Origin: Lathyrus oleraceus
Taxonomy: Eukaryota; Streptophyta; Magnoliopsida; Fabales; Fabaceae
DNA: 64,000 nucleotides
Reading direction: 5' to 3'
Assembly (NCBI RefSeq): GCF_024323335.1
Contig: NC_066579.1
Coordinates: forward strand, 133,664,354 to 133,728,353
The position numbers were made by a program, and so were the translations under genes. The notes beneath the pieces are model-generated. The model did not search any database. It was given only the letters and a program-made list of their open reading frames with translations, and was not told the DNA's origin. Below, piece after piece: positions 48,095-59,588 of this stretch; the stretch's first letter is position 1; each line of letters starts with the position of its first letter.

Positions 48095-49262
48095 AACTTA
48101 TGTGGCACCAGAGATTGAGAGAGAAATGGCTCACCAACGGGGACCGTAACACAAGATATTACCATACTAAAACCATTAACAAAAGGAGGAATAACAGAAT
48201 TGTCATGTTAAAAAATGACCATGGCAATTGGATTGAAGAGGAGAATGAACTCAAATTGATGGTCAATGAGTATTACAAGAAGATGTCTGTAACTCATAAT
48301 AGATGGTGCGCTTGGGAAGAAATGATCATATGATAGAAGAAATAGATCTTAAAAGAATTAGCCAAGTGGAGGACATAGAAGTTAAAGAAATTATATTCTC
48401 CATGAATCCTTGGAAAGCTCCAGGATCAGATGGATTTCATGCCGATTTTTTACTAGAAAGAGTACGATAGGAGATAAGGTATGTGATTTAGTGAGGAGAT
48501 TTTGAAGGAACCCGAGGTGATATCATGCATGTTAACCACACTAACATTTTCCTGGTACCTAAAGTAGACTAGCCTCAGTTGGTGTCCCAGTTTCGTCGAA
48601 TATCCTTATGTAATGGCTATCTACAAAGTGGTTAGCAAAGTGACCGTTAATAGTTTTAAAGCTTGTATTCCTAAGCCCGTATCTCCTTTCCAAGCATGGT
48701 TGACTCTGGGACGTAACATTCATGAGAATATCATCATTGCTAAGGAGTTTATGCATATCATACATAACATGAAAGGTTGGAGAGGATATTTTGTGGTTAA
48801 AGTGGACCAGTCTAAAGCGTATCATAAGATTAGATGTGAATTCATATGGATATTTCTAAAGGAAATCCAACTTCCAGACAACATAATCAATATTGTTATG
48901 CATGTTGTAACAAGCGTTGAAACGAATGTGAAGTGGAATGGAGCGAGGAGTGATTGCTTTAGACCTAAAAGGGGTATCCGATAAGGGGATCAAATTTCAC
49001 CTTATTTCTTTGTTTTGGGCATGGAGAAACTTTTTACATGATCATGGAGGTTGTGAATGCTAAAAAATGGATAGCTCTTCGTACGGTTAAGGAGGGCCCT
49101 TGGCTGTCACAATTGATGTTTTCGGATGATATGTTGCTCATTGGAGAAGCTAAGCAATGTCAAATGGAGTGTAGGATGAATATTCTCAGCAAGTTTAGTG
49201 ACATGTCGGGAGGGAAGTCAACAAAGAGAATACATGTATCATGTTTTCAAAAAATGTCAGTA
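48095..49262 (+). pseudogene. LINE (L1 clade) ORF2 reverse transcriptase remnant
   Basis: The reverse transcriptase can be followed across several frames. The pre-RT part is WHQRLREKWLTNGDRNTRYY (48103), then MNPWKAPGSDGFHADF (about 48403), VSKVTVNSFKACIPKPVSPF (about 48634), FVVKVDQSKAYHKI (about 48790), GIR-stop-GDQISPYFF (about 48973) and SQLMFSDDMLLIGEA (about 49107). The catalytic motif is FSDD instead of the usual FADD. Frameshifts and stops make it inactive. The endonuclease domain between ORF1 and this region is absent: only about 260 bp separate the two. The copy also ends before the C-terminal part of ORF2. Confidence 0.85.
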
Positions 49263-49896
49263 TAAGGCTAAGAACCAAGACCCTACATATGGCCAATTTT
49301 CGTGAAACTCGTGATACGACATTCGAGTCTCACTTTCCTAAACTACACTTTTAAACTCATTTTTGACCCGTGCGCGATAGTGGATCAAATTGATGTTGTT
49401 GCTAGGGCCTCTTGTCAAATTTTACCAATATTAGAGTCTTAGGTGTTCATCCTCGCGTTTTGGTCCCTCTGGTCTTGTTGTTTTGGCTAGTTCGTACTTA
49501 TATGTCAAACCCGATCCAAAAACTCGATTTTAGAAAAATCATCCCGAAATCGAATTTTTCTATACCAATTTAGTTGAAAAAAATCAGGAGTCAAAGTCCC
49601 GTACTATTGGAAAGAGTTACAGGACACCACCCTCAAAATCCCAAATTCATCATTTTTCTATTTTTTTTTATGATTTTTTGTTTGTTTTCATAATTTCAGA
49701 AAAATGCGAAAAAACTTGAAACTCCTATGTGACAGAAAAAATTCTCAAAATTCTTAATTGACTTAATTAGATTAATTTTTGTGTTTTTGTATTTTTTTTC
49801 TTCTATTTTAATCGCTTTTGTTGTTGTTCAATTGTTTGTGCTTAATATGGATATCGTCGGTATTTTCCTAATTGTTATTGCATTGCTGAATTAGTT
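49263..49896 (+). mobile_element. Non-coding leader upstream of a Tat/Ogre gag
   Basis: The LINE ends near 49262. What follows has no open frame of note, including ATGGCCAATTTTCGTGAAAC at 49291 with an early stop, then T-rich DNA up to 49890. Its position directly before the gag fragment suggests that it is the leader of the same plus-strand element. The left boundary is not marked by an LTR. Confidence 0.45.
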
Positions 49897-49911
49897 TTGG
49901 CTACTAGGTAT

Positions 49912-50185
49912 GTGTATTCCGACATGTTTGATTTTGATCCTGAAGTTGAAAGAACTTTGCACGTACGCCGTAGGGTAAATCATGCTATCACTAGTTCACT
50001 ACCCATTAGCGATATCGATTATGACTCTGTGTTTTCTCATTCTTTATTTGATTTTGATTTTGAGTTTAACATGACTGATCAAAGAACTCTTAGACAACTT
50101 GCTTCCTATGATGTGAATTATAATGCTTTATGTATTGAATATCATTTTGTTGTACCTTTCAAACTTAAATCTGGTTTAATACAAT
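49912..50185 (+). pseudogene. Gag N-terminus of a Tat/Ogre-type retrotransposon
   Basis: The frame contains MFDFDPEVE, then MTDQRTLRQLASYDVNYNAL, CIEYHFVVPFKLKSGLIQL, and stops where the minus-strand LTR begins. The pattern T-x-R-x-L-x-x-L-A...D...LCIEY...F-x-LKSGLI-x-L is the well-known start of gag in Athila/Tat/Ogre elements, and the following Pro and His-Lys segment (HGL.GEDPHKHL in relatives) is cut off. No in-frame ATG lies upstream of 49912; this choice is provisional. Gag would form the virus-like particle of the element. The gene is broken by the LTR at 50186. Confidence 0.8.
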
Positions 50186-51119
50186 TGCGAAGCTAGCGGA
50201 AATACACCCGAACGTATCGCACGCTCGAACATATAACAGAGTCACCATCGAACTTTATTTATTCCCAAAGGAAAGGGAAAACATCGATAAAACTCAGGGA
50301 AAGAGAAATTTGGGTAAGGAAATCAGTTATGCAAGGGAAAGATATTAGCACCCCTCACATCCGTTGTACTCAATGGGAACCATTTTGATTGTTCTTTGCT
50401 TGAATGTGTGTTATATCTAAGGCTACTCGCGAAAGAATAAGGGGAAAAGGAAAATAATAGATAGAGTGCTCGAAGAGGATTAGGGCCCTCATGCCTACGT
50501 ATCCTTATAGTGCAATAAGGAATTCAGAGCTCCGTAGTTTATAGAATTAATGGTGGGAGGTGAAAAGAAGTTGTGATAAAAATGTGGTTTGAACAAAATG
50601 AATAATATTTTTTTGACTCCAAAAAGGGGTGAAATCGGAACCCAAGAGTAAAACTAACATTAACCAATATGTGGGTAGCCTGAAGCATTCTCAACTATAT
50701 GGTACGACAAAAAACAAAGTGAATTAAGTGTTTGGCATCAGGGCAAACATCTCTTGGTTCACAAGCAGACATAAGATGGAGCTCAAAGATATAATGTATC
50801 TGGCTCAAAGATAACAGTATATCACATGAAGTGAATGAAAGTAGTAGGTATTGAATGAATGTAGTCATTAATGGTCCATGAAAATGAATGGAGTGATAAA
50901 GAAAGAATGAATAAATATTGCTCGCGGAGGATTCGAACCATCGTGCCTATGTATTCTCATTGTGTAATGAGAAAGTCAGAGCTCCATAGTTCGTGGAACT
51001 AATGTGGCACAAGGAAAAAGATTGATTAGATTGCCCAGAGGCAAAGCAACTTGCTTAACAAGCAAGAGTGTGGCATTAACCTAATGATGGTAATCAACCA
51101 CAACGACAAATGAGGTACG

Positions 51120-51680
51120 ATTAGCCTACACACGAGAGGGTTTGGAAGGAAAGAGAGATTCGTCTAAGCACAAGAGGTCTTAGAAGGAGAATAATGAAAA
51201 AGAGGTGATTTTCCACTACACGAGAGAATTTACAAGGCAAGAGAGCTTTGCGGGTTCGCCTAAGCACGAGAGGTATTAGAAGGAGAAAAATGAATAGGAG
51301 ATAAGTTGCCAACACACAAGAAGGTTTACAAGGAAAAAGAGCTCAAGAGATTTGTCTAAGCACAAGAGGTCTTATAAGACAAACAATGATTGGGGGTTTG
51401 CCAAAGCGCAAGAGGACTGATAAGGCAAACAATGATTGAATAGAGTGGGCCTAAGCACAAGAGGACTGACAAGGCTCACAATGAATAATGATTTTCCAAA
51501 GCACAAGAGGATTTACAAGGAAAACAATAATTGAATGGAGTGGGCCTAAGCATAAGACGACTAACAAGGCTCACAATGAATAAGGGTTTGACAAAGTACA
51601 AGAGAACTGACAAGGCAGATAGAGACTGAATGGAGTGGGCCTAAGCATAAGAGGACTGACAAGGCTTACAATGATTGAAT
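51120..51680. repeat. Tandem repeat, 95-bp dimer of ~47-bp units, inside an LTR
   Basis: GGGCCTAAGC starts at 51447, 51542 and 51637, a spacing of 95 bp. Within each dimer the element AAGCACAAGAGGACTGACAA recurs in two variants. To the left the repeats continue in a more diverged form (TCTAAGCACAAGAGGTCTTA). The block occupies the same LTR position as the unrelated 83-bp repeat at 3140-3715. Confidence 0.85.
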
Positions 51681-51884
51681 TGATTGATTATGGTTACAAG
51701 ACTTGATTACAAGGGAATTGATCCAAAGGATATCTGAATATCAAAGAGAGTATAATTAATGATCCACTGAGGAGGGAATGATTGAAGTGAAATGGTGCTT
51801 CATTGTTGAAGTGTTAAATGATTGATGTTTTCTTAAAGAAGACTTATAAATTGTATGATTCAAATTGCACTAAAGTATATGAAT

Positions 51885-52230
51885 AAAGGCGAATACTTTG
51901 AGCAGTTGGGTCATTCATCCCGTACCCAAAGATATTCTAGATAAGGATAGGAATTCTCCACTCTCATCATTCTTTGTTTCTTAAGGCTCATGGCATACAA
52001 CTTAAATCAGAACTGACAAGTTAATGATAAGAGATCCTGATAATTGACCTTGATGATGCAATGCTACTTGCTATAGAAGAAGACTTGACAACCATTTTAT
52101 TCGAATTGTGTTAAAGTCTATGAATAGAGGTGAATACAATGAGTAACTGGGTCATTCGTCCCGTACCCAAAGATATTCATAATGAGTTAATGGAATTTTC
52201 CACTCTCATTCATTCTCTATTTCTTAAGGC
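51885..52230. repeat. Two-copy direct repeat of about 240 bp spacing
   Basis: The block GAATACTTTGAGCAGTTGGG with CCCGTACCCAAAGATATTC at 51892 recurs at 52132 as GAATACAATGAGTAACTGGG with the same CCCGTACCCAAAGATATTC. The single copy in the LTR at 2580-4370 lies near 3823. So this LTR has duplicated the segment. Confidence 0.7.
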
Positions 52231-53830
52231 TCGTGCCACACAATCTGAATCATGGTTGACAAGTGTTGATACCTTTGATGTGCTTGAGAAGCAGTCCACT
52301 TTGTCAGCTATGCTTGATTGGCATTGGCTTTGAAGTCTTGATCTTGGATTTGAATCTTGAGGTCTTGAACTCCTGAGATTCAGCATATCCAATACAGATT
52401 GAGCATAATGGACTTGCCCTATCAAGTGATCAAGGATCTTTTGATCACTTGAATAGGCTTGGGGATTACAACATAATACAAAAGATTTAATTGATCAAAA
52501 GTGAACTTTGATCAATTGAACCAATTGGGAAAACATTAGTTAAAAATTCAATGCATACGTGGATAATGACTTAAAATCCCAAGGATTACACAACTAAACA
52601 ATTAAGCTTAATTCTAAACACCTAGCACTAAGGGAACATGTCATTGGTTAAAATGAAACTTATAACATAATCAAGGTTTATACAAGAATCAAAATGATTA
52701 ATAAATCAATTAAGAACAATTAAAATTGTACCTAATTAAAATTCTACAATTCTAATTAACCATTAATTCCAAGTCTAATTCTAATTTCCTGAATTAAAAT
52801 TCTTAAATCTATTAATTCTAAAATTCTAACTAAATATAACTTTCTAAAATTTCTAATTAAAATCTAGAAATTCAATTAATTCCTCATTAATTCTAATCAT
52901 GTAAATCATCCTAAATTTCTAATCTAATTAAAATCCTAATTAACATAATATTTCTAATCACCCTATATTCTAATCAAATCTAATTAACCTAAAAATTCTA
53001 GATCTAATATTCTAATGAAAAAACTAATTAACAAACAAAAATATGAAAAGAAACCATGTAAAAAAACTATGAAAAAGAGCAGGGGAGGTACACAAAGTAA
53101 CCACAAGGTGTAAGAAGAAATTATGTGGGCCTACAGTCAAGTGAGGCCAAATCACAGCATGAAGGAGGGGGATAGTTCACTCAAATTCGATCATTCACGT
53201 TCAACACCTTGTGAACCCTTGAAACTTTTGTTGCCAGAAGCTTCCACCTCCACCGTGTCGGAAATTACCTTTGGTGGCGGAGGACCAAACACCAAAAACC
53301 ATATATCAAAACCTTCGTTTCGATGTCCTTAACTCAATTCCAACATCAGTTTCACGAGATTCACAATCAAATGCCCTAACTGAAACGCTTTGTTCAAGAA
53401 CCCTAAACACGAAAATCAAAATTAAATCCTAATTACATGGAATCAAAGCCTGAATTTTTGGGGCTTTGATTCCTCACACCCCAAGCTACATAACAGTAAT
53501 CGATTCGAAGCAAAATGGTGAGCAAAGTGAACCTAACTGCCGGAGAAGACGAAGATGAAGACGATTTCGATAAGTTCTTGTTCTGACTCCTTTCTTCCTT
53601 ATGAATTCAAATGATTCTTCTTCTCCTTCTTCTTCTACTACTCAGTTGAATTTGCTACGAGGTTGTTGAATTGAGAGGGTGAAGGATGGAATTGAGAGAG
53701 TTATGTGAGAGTGGTTCTGAAAGGGTTCATGTGAATTTTTAGAAAGATGTAGGAATCAAAGAGTGTGTGTGTGAATGAGTTTCTGAAAAATGAATGAATC
53801 CCCCAGATCAATGAATGTCTAGGGTGAATG

Positions 53831-53837
53831 ATTTATA
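53831..53837 (-). promoter_or_regulatory. TATA box of the minus-strand LTR
   Basis: ATTTATAGGG reads CCCTATAAAT on the minus strand, about 2.1 kb into the LTR in its own sense. This is the likely core promoter position. Confidence 0.5.
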
Positions 53838-55114
53838 GGGTTTAGAGTTAACAAAGATCAACTCTGTTAGTTTGAATCAAAGCCAAAACGGTTTGAAGTT
53901 AATTACTCTGTTACTTTAGGGATTCATGAAAGTTTTTTAGTTGGAAATTATGTTCGGAAGTTAGTTAAGCCCGTGTAAGTTAGCTTCTGTTATATTTTTG
54001 ATTAAGTTAAAATAAATTCTGTTAAAATGAAGTTATGTTATGAAACTCTATTAGTACTATTAGCAGATATGTGCATATTAACTGAAAAATCATGTTAACA
54101 TATGTCAGTAAGTGTTATGTTAGATGAATGGTTGGTATGTTACATTGCTCGAGTTCAATCTACAACTGTTGAGAACTACTATTGCAGGATTTGTGCAATA
54201 TTATTAATGTTGTGAAATGGTTATGTTGCAAGCCTGTGGTATTGATGTTATGGTTAGTGAAATGGTTTGCAGGAAGTTGTTATGTTCTTGGTCATTAAGG
54301 TATGATTGTTATGTTGAATGGTGAGATGAAGGTTGTTCCATTGTGCAATGGCAATGTTTAGGTGTCTGCCACGTCTTGATGATGATAAGATTTGCTACGT
54401 CATTTTGTCACTTGATGTGTGCTAATGGTTAAGGACTGTTTGGAAATATACTTGATGGTCGTGAATGTATATAATGGCAACGAATGGAAATACTTAGAAT
54501 ATGGTGGAATGTCATGCTTGGATGTTATGTTTGGTCTAGGTCATTATGGATATGTGTATGATGATGCATTGTTATGAATTAATGCCTGAATTTTCAAATT
54601 GTATGGTTTGATTTTTGTTATGCTAAATGATGCATTTGATTTTTGTGTCACAACTTCTAATGTGCATATGGTATGAGTGCAGGTTGTTCTTGTGATGTGC
54701 AAGGCCATGATCTCAAGACACTTGGAGTGAGAACCACCATGAATGACTTGAAGAAAACATGGTTGCTTGATAAATAAGTAACCTTATCCATGAAGATGGA
54801 GAATGAAGAATCCATGTGAAAAATCAACAATTAGGATTAGGGATTAGATGAGTTAAGTTTGGTCATCTGGTTGACAAAAAAGTCAACAGTTGATCAAAGT
54901 CAACTTTAGGTCAAAAATTATTTTTTTTTGGTAATTCCTCTATATGGAAATTGTAATATAATTTTGTATGAATGAAATGAAAGTTTTTGAAAAGAAAGGT
55001 TCTTATGATTTAATGAAACAATTCTTATTTTAAAAAATGCAACTTTCTCTCTAAGTTTAAAATCACCTTGAAGCAATGATCTTGAATGCACTATGAAACA
55101 TGAATTAATGGACA

Positions 55115-55260
55115 ATGAATGGACCATGAATGCAATGTGATCTTTAAATCAATGAAACTTGAATGAATGGACCATGAATGCAATGTGATCTTTAAATCAA
55201 TGAAACATGAATGAATGGACCATGAGTGCACCGTGAATAAAACTATGAACTTTAAATCAA
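55115..55260. repeat. Tandem repeat, period about 48 bp, inside the LTR
   Basis: ATGAATGGACCATGAATGCA occurs at about 55115 and 55163, with a changed copy at 55210. Between them GTGATCTTTAAATCAATGAA repeats. About three units lie in the U3 part of the minus-strand LTR. Confidence 0.8.
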
Positions 55261-55918
55261 TGGACCATGAAACTTGAACGGACCAAATGAAACCTTGAAT
55301 AGCAAGGTTATGAACCAAATGAGCCATCACACACATGATCATGAGAAACCATAATCAATAGATGATTGACTTCAAATACCAATAGCAAGCTTGATGAATG
55401 GTTCTAATGTCAATGGCATGATGCAAATCAAAATTACCAGATATCCCTTTTCCATGAATTAGAGTTTCACACACAAGATCAATAGAAAAATCACTTTGTC
55501 CACAAATGCCAAGCACATATGATTAGGGTTTCAAACCAAGCACAAAGCTCCTCAAGCAACATCTCAAACCATGGGCCCACAATTAGGGTTTAGAAATCAA
55601 GTCAAATATCCACGAAGTCAACAATAAGATCCCATAAGAGCAAAGTCAAGAGTTAGGGTTTGACTATCTAGATGAATACCATGGTGTAGGCTTCAATAAT
55701 CGAGATCTCAAAGAATCCATAAATTAGGGTTTCTCTTCATATGATGTGTGAAGCCACAATCTTCAAGCAAAACCATGATTTTTATCTAGCATGAACCTTG
55801 AATCTTTGTTGCTTGTTAGCAAGTTTAATCATGCATGAATGTCGCACATAAATAAGGCATGAATAAGTATAGATGAATCTTGAGATGAAAAAGGGAGGGA
55901 AAATTTTGGGGTATGACA

Positions 55919-55935
55919 ATTGCCCCTATTTAATC
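55919..55935 (-). other. Polypurine tract of the minus-strand element
   Basis: On the minus strand GATTAAATAGGGGCAAT lies directly before the LTR start TGTCATACCCC. This is where plus-strand DNA synthesis is primed in LTR retrotransposons. It fixes the element's orientation. Confidence 0.8.
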
Positions 55936-58866
55936 AACTTAAACTTGAATGCGCGAATTGCGAAAGCTTTTCAGGTATTCAATTTAGAAGAGGATTAAAT
56001 ACCCAAGTATCCAAAAACTTTCTCGTTTTGTACGATTATAAGGTGATATAGGTAAGTATATGGCATATGGAATGATAGGTAGACTTTCATAGGTTCATCT
56101 GCTGGGGATTTGATTGAAATAGTCCAAGGGGAAATGGATTAATCGCAAAAGAGAATCATGATATGCATGTTATATGTATGTTTTATTTTTTTATGAAACA
56201 TGAAGCTATGTATGCTAAGTAGAAATAGTGGATATAGGCTCTGGATCTGGTATGGGAACAGGGAGCCCATAAGTCAAACATGAAAGTTCCATAACACCTT
56301 TGCAGACAAGAGGTTTCAACAGAATCGTTTTTGTCAAAACAAATCATCAGTTCAAAAACTGGAAACAAAGTCACCCACAGAGGTTTGAAAAATAAATGTC
56401 ATCGACCCTGAAGGTTGGGAAAAATTCCATCAATCATGAAATTTGAAAAAAGGGTTCATCAACCATGAAGGTTCAAAACACAAGACTATAAACCATGAAG
56501 GTTGGAAAAAGATTCGACAATCATGAAGATTGGACACAAAAGACTATCAACCATGAAGGTTGGAAAAAGATTCGTCAATCATGAAGAGTGAAAAATGGGG
56601 TTTCTTCAATCGTGAAGGTTGGAAACAAAGAGATTATCAACCATGAAGGTATGAAGGTTGGAAAAAGATTATCAACCCTGAGGGTTAGAAGAAGGTTCAT
56701 CAACCATGAAGGTTAGAAACAAAAGGTTATCAACCATGAAGGTTGAAAAAGGTTCATCAACCATGAAGGTTGGAAACAAAAGATTACTAAATCATGAAGA
56801 TTGGGAAAAATATACCAATCAAACTAGGCTTTAAAAGATGCCAAAAAGGTTGGATTTTGAAGAAAGTGTCAAACCAACTAGTTTTAAAAGGTACCGAGCA
56901 AGTTTGGGATTTGAAGGTGCCAATAAAATACTGGGTTTTGATTCTCCAAATTTGCACACCGATTTCATGTTATGCTAGATGAATGATCTGCATGAGTTAA
57001 GCAACATGATTAATACATGATGATGATTTATGCAATGGTTAAGCCAGATGCTCATATAGAGGGAGGTGGGGATTTTGGGCTAGGAACAAGTGTCATATAG
57101 ACGTGATTCTCCGACACCTACTTCGAGCTAAACAGTTGTTGTCACACCTCTGAACTATGTCTGAAACGTGGAGAGAGCTTGTACCTATGTAGCCTGCCTC
57201 TACCCCAATCTGCTGAGTATTTGCATATTGCTCTAATCACAAATTGTGAAGCAGCCTCATCATCGGAAGATCTCAAACTGGCTTTCCCCAAAGTCTTGAA
57301 ACCGTGTCCTCTTGATTAACCAATTCTAGGAATGATTAACTTCTCGTGCTCTTGGGGTGGCCTGCCCTAATGTGAGCCTTGAAGTAACTTTACCCTTGTC
57401 CGAATGATTCTAAGGGGTTTGTAGAATCTCGACGTGGTTGCCCTAGATTGACTGTACCTTGAATAGATATGAGTTATGGGATCCCAAAAGAAAAGTTCAA
57501 TCTTCTCATTATGTAATCTTTCTTGATGTTAAGTTCTTGTTCGCAAGTAAAAATGCTCATTTTGGAAATGATAATTATAATATCATGATCATGCAAGTTT
57601 TGAAATTCGAGTGTATTCACTAAGATTATGACATGTAGTGAATGAATCACTAGTTACAATGCCATATCAATATCAAAATAAATGACAAGTAAATCTTTAG
57701 GAGTCAGCTTTGACGCGATCTTACCATAGTATGCTTTCGAAATAAACCCTGCTTCAATTAGGTCTTTTGAGGGTTGTAACGTGGTCTGGTTCACGGTTTC
57801 AGAAATAAAGGATATAAGGCTCAAAACCTATTCTAACCCACCCGTTCTCCATGATGTTCTCCATTCCTACGTTCAGTTAGCTTAAAACAAGCGTTCGTCT
57901 TTCAGAAAAGAATTTTTAATATTAGCCATGATGGTTATGGAACCCAATGAGAGTTCAGAGCGACAATCACTCACATTTTGCTTTTGTTTGCAGCCATGCG
58001 GATTTGCTCTTACTGACGATTTTGGTTATTGATCCTCTTGCTCTTGTTTTGTATCTTTCCTTATTTTGCTTGGACCGATCCTTCGGGATTTGCAGTCCAC
58101 CAGGATGCTCAAGCTTTTTCCTAAGTCACTTGTTTTCAAGTTTTTGACTTAGCGGGCTCTTGATTTGCTTTTGATTTTTTCAATTCATTTCATCTTTCTT
58201 TTTGTATTGGAGAAAATCCTGTGACATTTGCTTGCTTGATTTGTTGCAAGAGACATGACTGTCTCACTTCTTTTGTTGGTAAGGGATAACGATTGTAAAT
58301 TTGTGATTCAATCCTCTTGAGAGGGATATGATATGATTGATCCTTTGATGGGATACTCTCCTTTTCAAAATCTCAATGCAAGGTCAAGCGGACTGAAGAC
58401 TACCATGCCCTGGTTAAAATTGAGGGTTTTATGAGTGTAAAGAAGAAACTCCTACTTCAATGCCCAAAGGGGTTGACTAGGTATTATCTTCCTTATATCT
58501 CCTATGTTTAGGGATTGGAACAATGACTTACATCATCAGCACGATTTTATTCAAAAGCATACAAATAATGATCTTACGCATTTTAATTGCATCATTCTCT
58601 TTTGATTTTTCTTGAGCAACGATTTGATACTGATAAATAAAATATGAGTGAACACGAATGGATTTAATCAAAACATGCATGTTTATTTCATTATTATTAT
58701 CATTTGAAAACCATACAAGTTTTACAAATGAACTACAATTAACAAACAAGAATATATTAAAAATGAGACATGATTGAACAATATGATATTACTAGCCTTG
58801 ATACTCCTTTGAATCTGAGAAAAATCCACCAACAACTGCATCCAATATCTGCACATTATGATCTGA
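55936..58866 (-). mobile_element. Long 3' untranslated region of the minus-strand element
   Basis: About 2.9 kb lie between the gag stop and the polypurine tract (in element sense). I see no protease, reverse transcriptase, RNase H or integrase motif on the minus strand here. The region includes a tandem repeat block at 56400-56790. Long 3' regions rich in tandem repeats are known for Tat/Ogre elements. The copy is either a gag-only (non-autonomous) form or one that lost pol. Confidence 0.6.
56400..56790. repeat. Tandem repeat, ~29-bp unit, in the 3' untranslated region
   Basis: The phrase ATCAACCATGAAGGTTGGAA recurs many times, alternating with a variant ATTCGTCAATCATGAAGA. Two neighbouring units give a 58-bp dimer, clearest at 56480-56590. 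Copies are degenerate at both ends. Confidence 0.85.
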
Positions 58867-59522
58867 CTATGGGTTAGTTATGAGATTGGGCCCTGCCTCA
58901 AAGAAGGACAAGATCTTCTGATCTATCAAATCTTGAACCCTGGTCTTGAACAACCCACAATCTTCAGTTGAGTTCCCTATATAGCCAGCGTGAAACACAC
59001 AAGAAGCATTAGGATTATACTTCGGACCATAGGGGTAAACAACTAGTGGTATTTCTTTTGGTACAATGGCTCCTTGCTGGACAAGATATGGTAGTAACTG
59101 AGCATATGATACATGGATCTGGTCACGCTGAGGAAGCTTTCTATCATAACGTCTACCCTGACCCTGACTCTAGTTTCTGTTATCCTATGGAGGTTGTTGA
59201 TTCTGAGAAATTGGAGCCTATGGAGGCTGTTGATACTGAGGTTGGTATGCAGGTTGTTGATACTAGGCAACGACAATGTACATACAAGGGTAGTATGGCA
59301 CAGGAGCCATAGGATCTTGAACTTGAGGGTAGACATTTGCTATCATAGCACTTGCCTCAACCTCTTTCCTCTTAGCAAAACCCTGATATTTCTTAACCAT
59401 TGTTTAATTATCAACACTAGCAATCTTCCATGTTTTCAGCCCATTCTCAATGTGTTCTCCAACGGTTACTATGTCGAAAAAGTTTGACGACAAGCTACCA
59501 AGCATTTTCTCATAGTACATAC
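58867..59522 (-). pseudogene. Gag C-terminus of an Ogre/Tat element, with stops
   Basis: Read on the minus strand from 59522: YYEKMLGSLSSNFFDIVTVG, a proline/glutamine-rich part (YQQPAYQPQYQQPP), RYDRKLPQRDQIHVSYAQLL, PYLVQQGAIVPKEIP, then a zinc-knuckle-like C-x3-H-AGYIGNSTEDC and FKTRVQDLID. This order is typical of the C-terminal half of gag in Athila/Tat/Ogre elements, where it packages the RNA. Five in-frame stops break it, each explained by CAG to TAG or CAA to TAA. The N-terminal half is missing because a plus-strand Ogre begins at 59523. Confidence 0.85.
59518..59522. repeat. Presumed target duplication (CATAC) of the rightmost Ogre
   Basis: These five bases of the interrupted gag lie directly before the LTR start TGTCATACCC. 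The partner copy would follow the 3' LTR beyond the window, so this is inference. Confidence 0.4.
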
Positions 59523-59583
59523 TGTCATACCCTAATTTTTAACCCTAAGATCCCACATATCATTTGCATCCTTGCATACAAAC

Positions 59584-59588
59584 AAGAT
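59584..59588. repeat. Target site duplication, left (AAGAT)
   Basis: AAGAT precedes the TG of the inserted LTR and is repeated at 60671-60675 after its CA. Confidence 0.88.

Larger units (their letters stand above)
50186..55918 (-). mobile_element. Ogre/Tat LTR (subfamily B), complete, 3' LTR of a minus-strand element
   Basis: On the minus strand the LTR runs from TGTCATACCCCAAAATTTTC (at 55918) to CCGCTAGCTTCGCA (at 50186), 5733 bp, in the size range of the longest plant LTRs. It is preceded in its own sense by a polypurine tract, so it is the 3' LTR. A TATA box (TATAAAT, minus strand) lies at 53831-53837. Two internal tandem repeat blocks are listed separately. It has landed in the gag gene at 49912-50185. 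Open frames within it, such as 53123-53332, lack support as genes. Confidence 0.85.

Noticed and set aside
53123..53570. A GC-richer stretch with an ATG followed by an acidic run (near 53515), looking like a first exon.
   Set aside because: It lies in the complete minus-strand LTR; the frame is about 20 codons and ends in a stop. A captured gene piece cannot be excluded.
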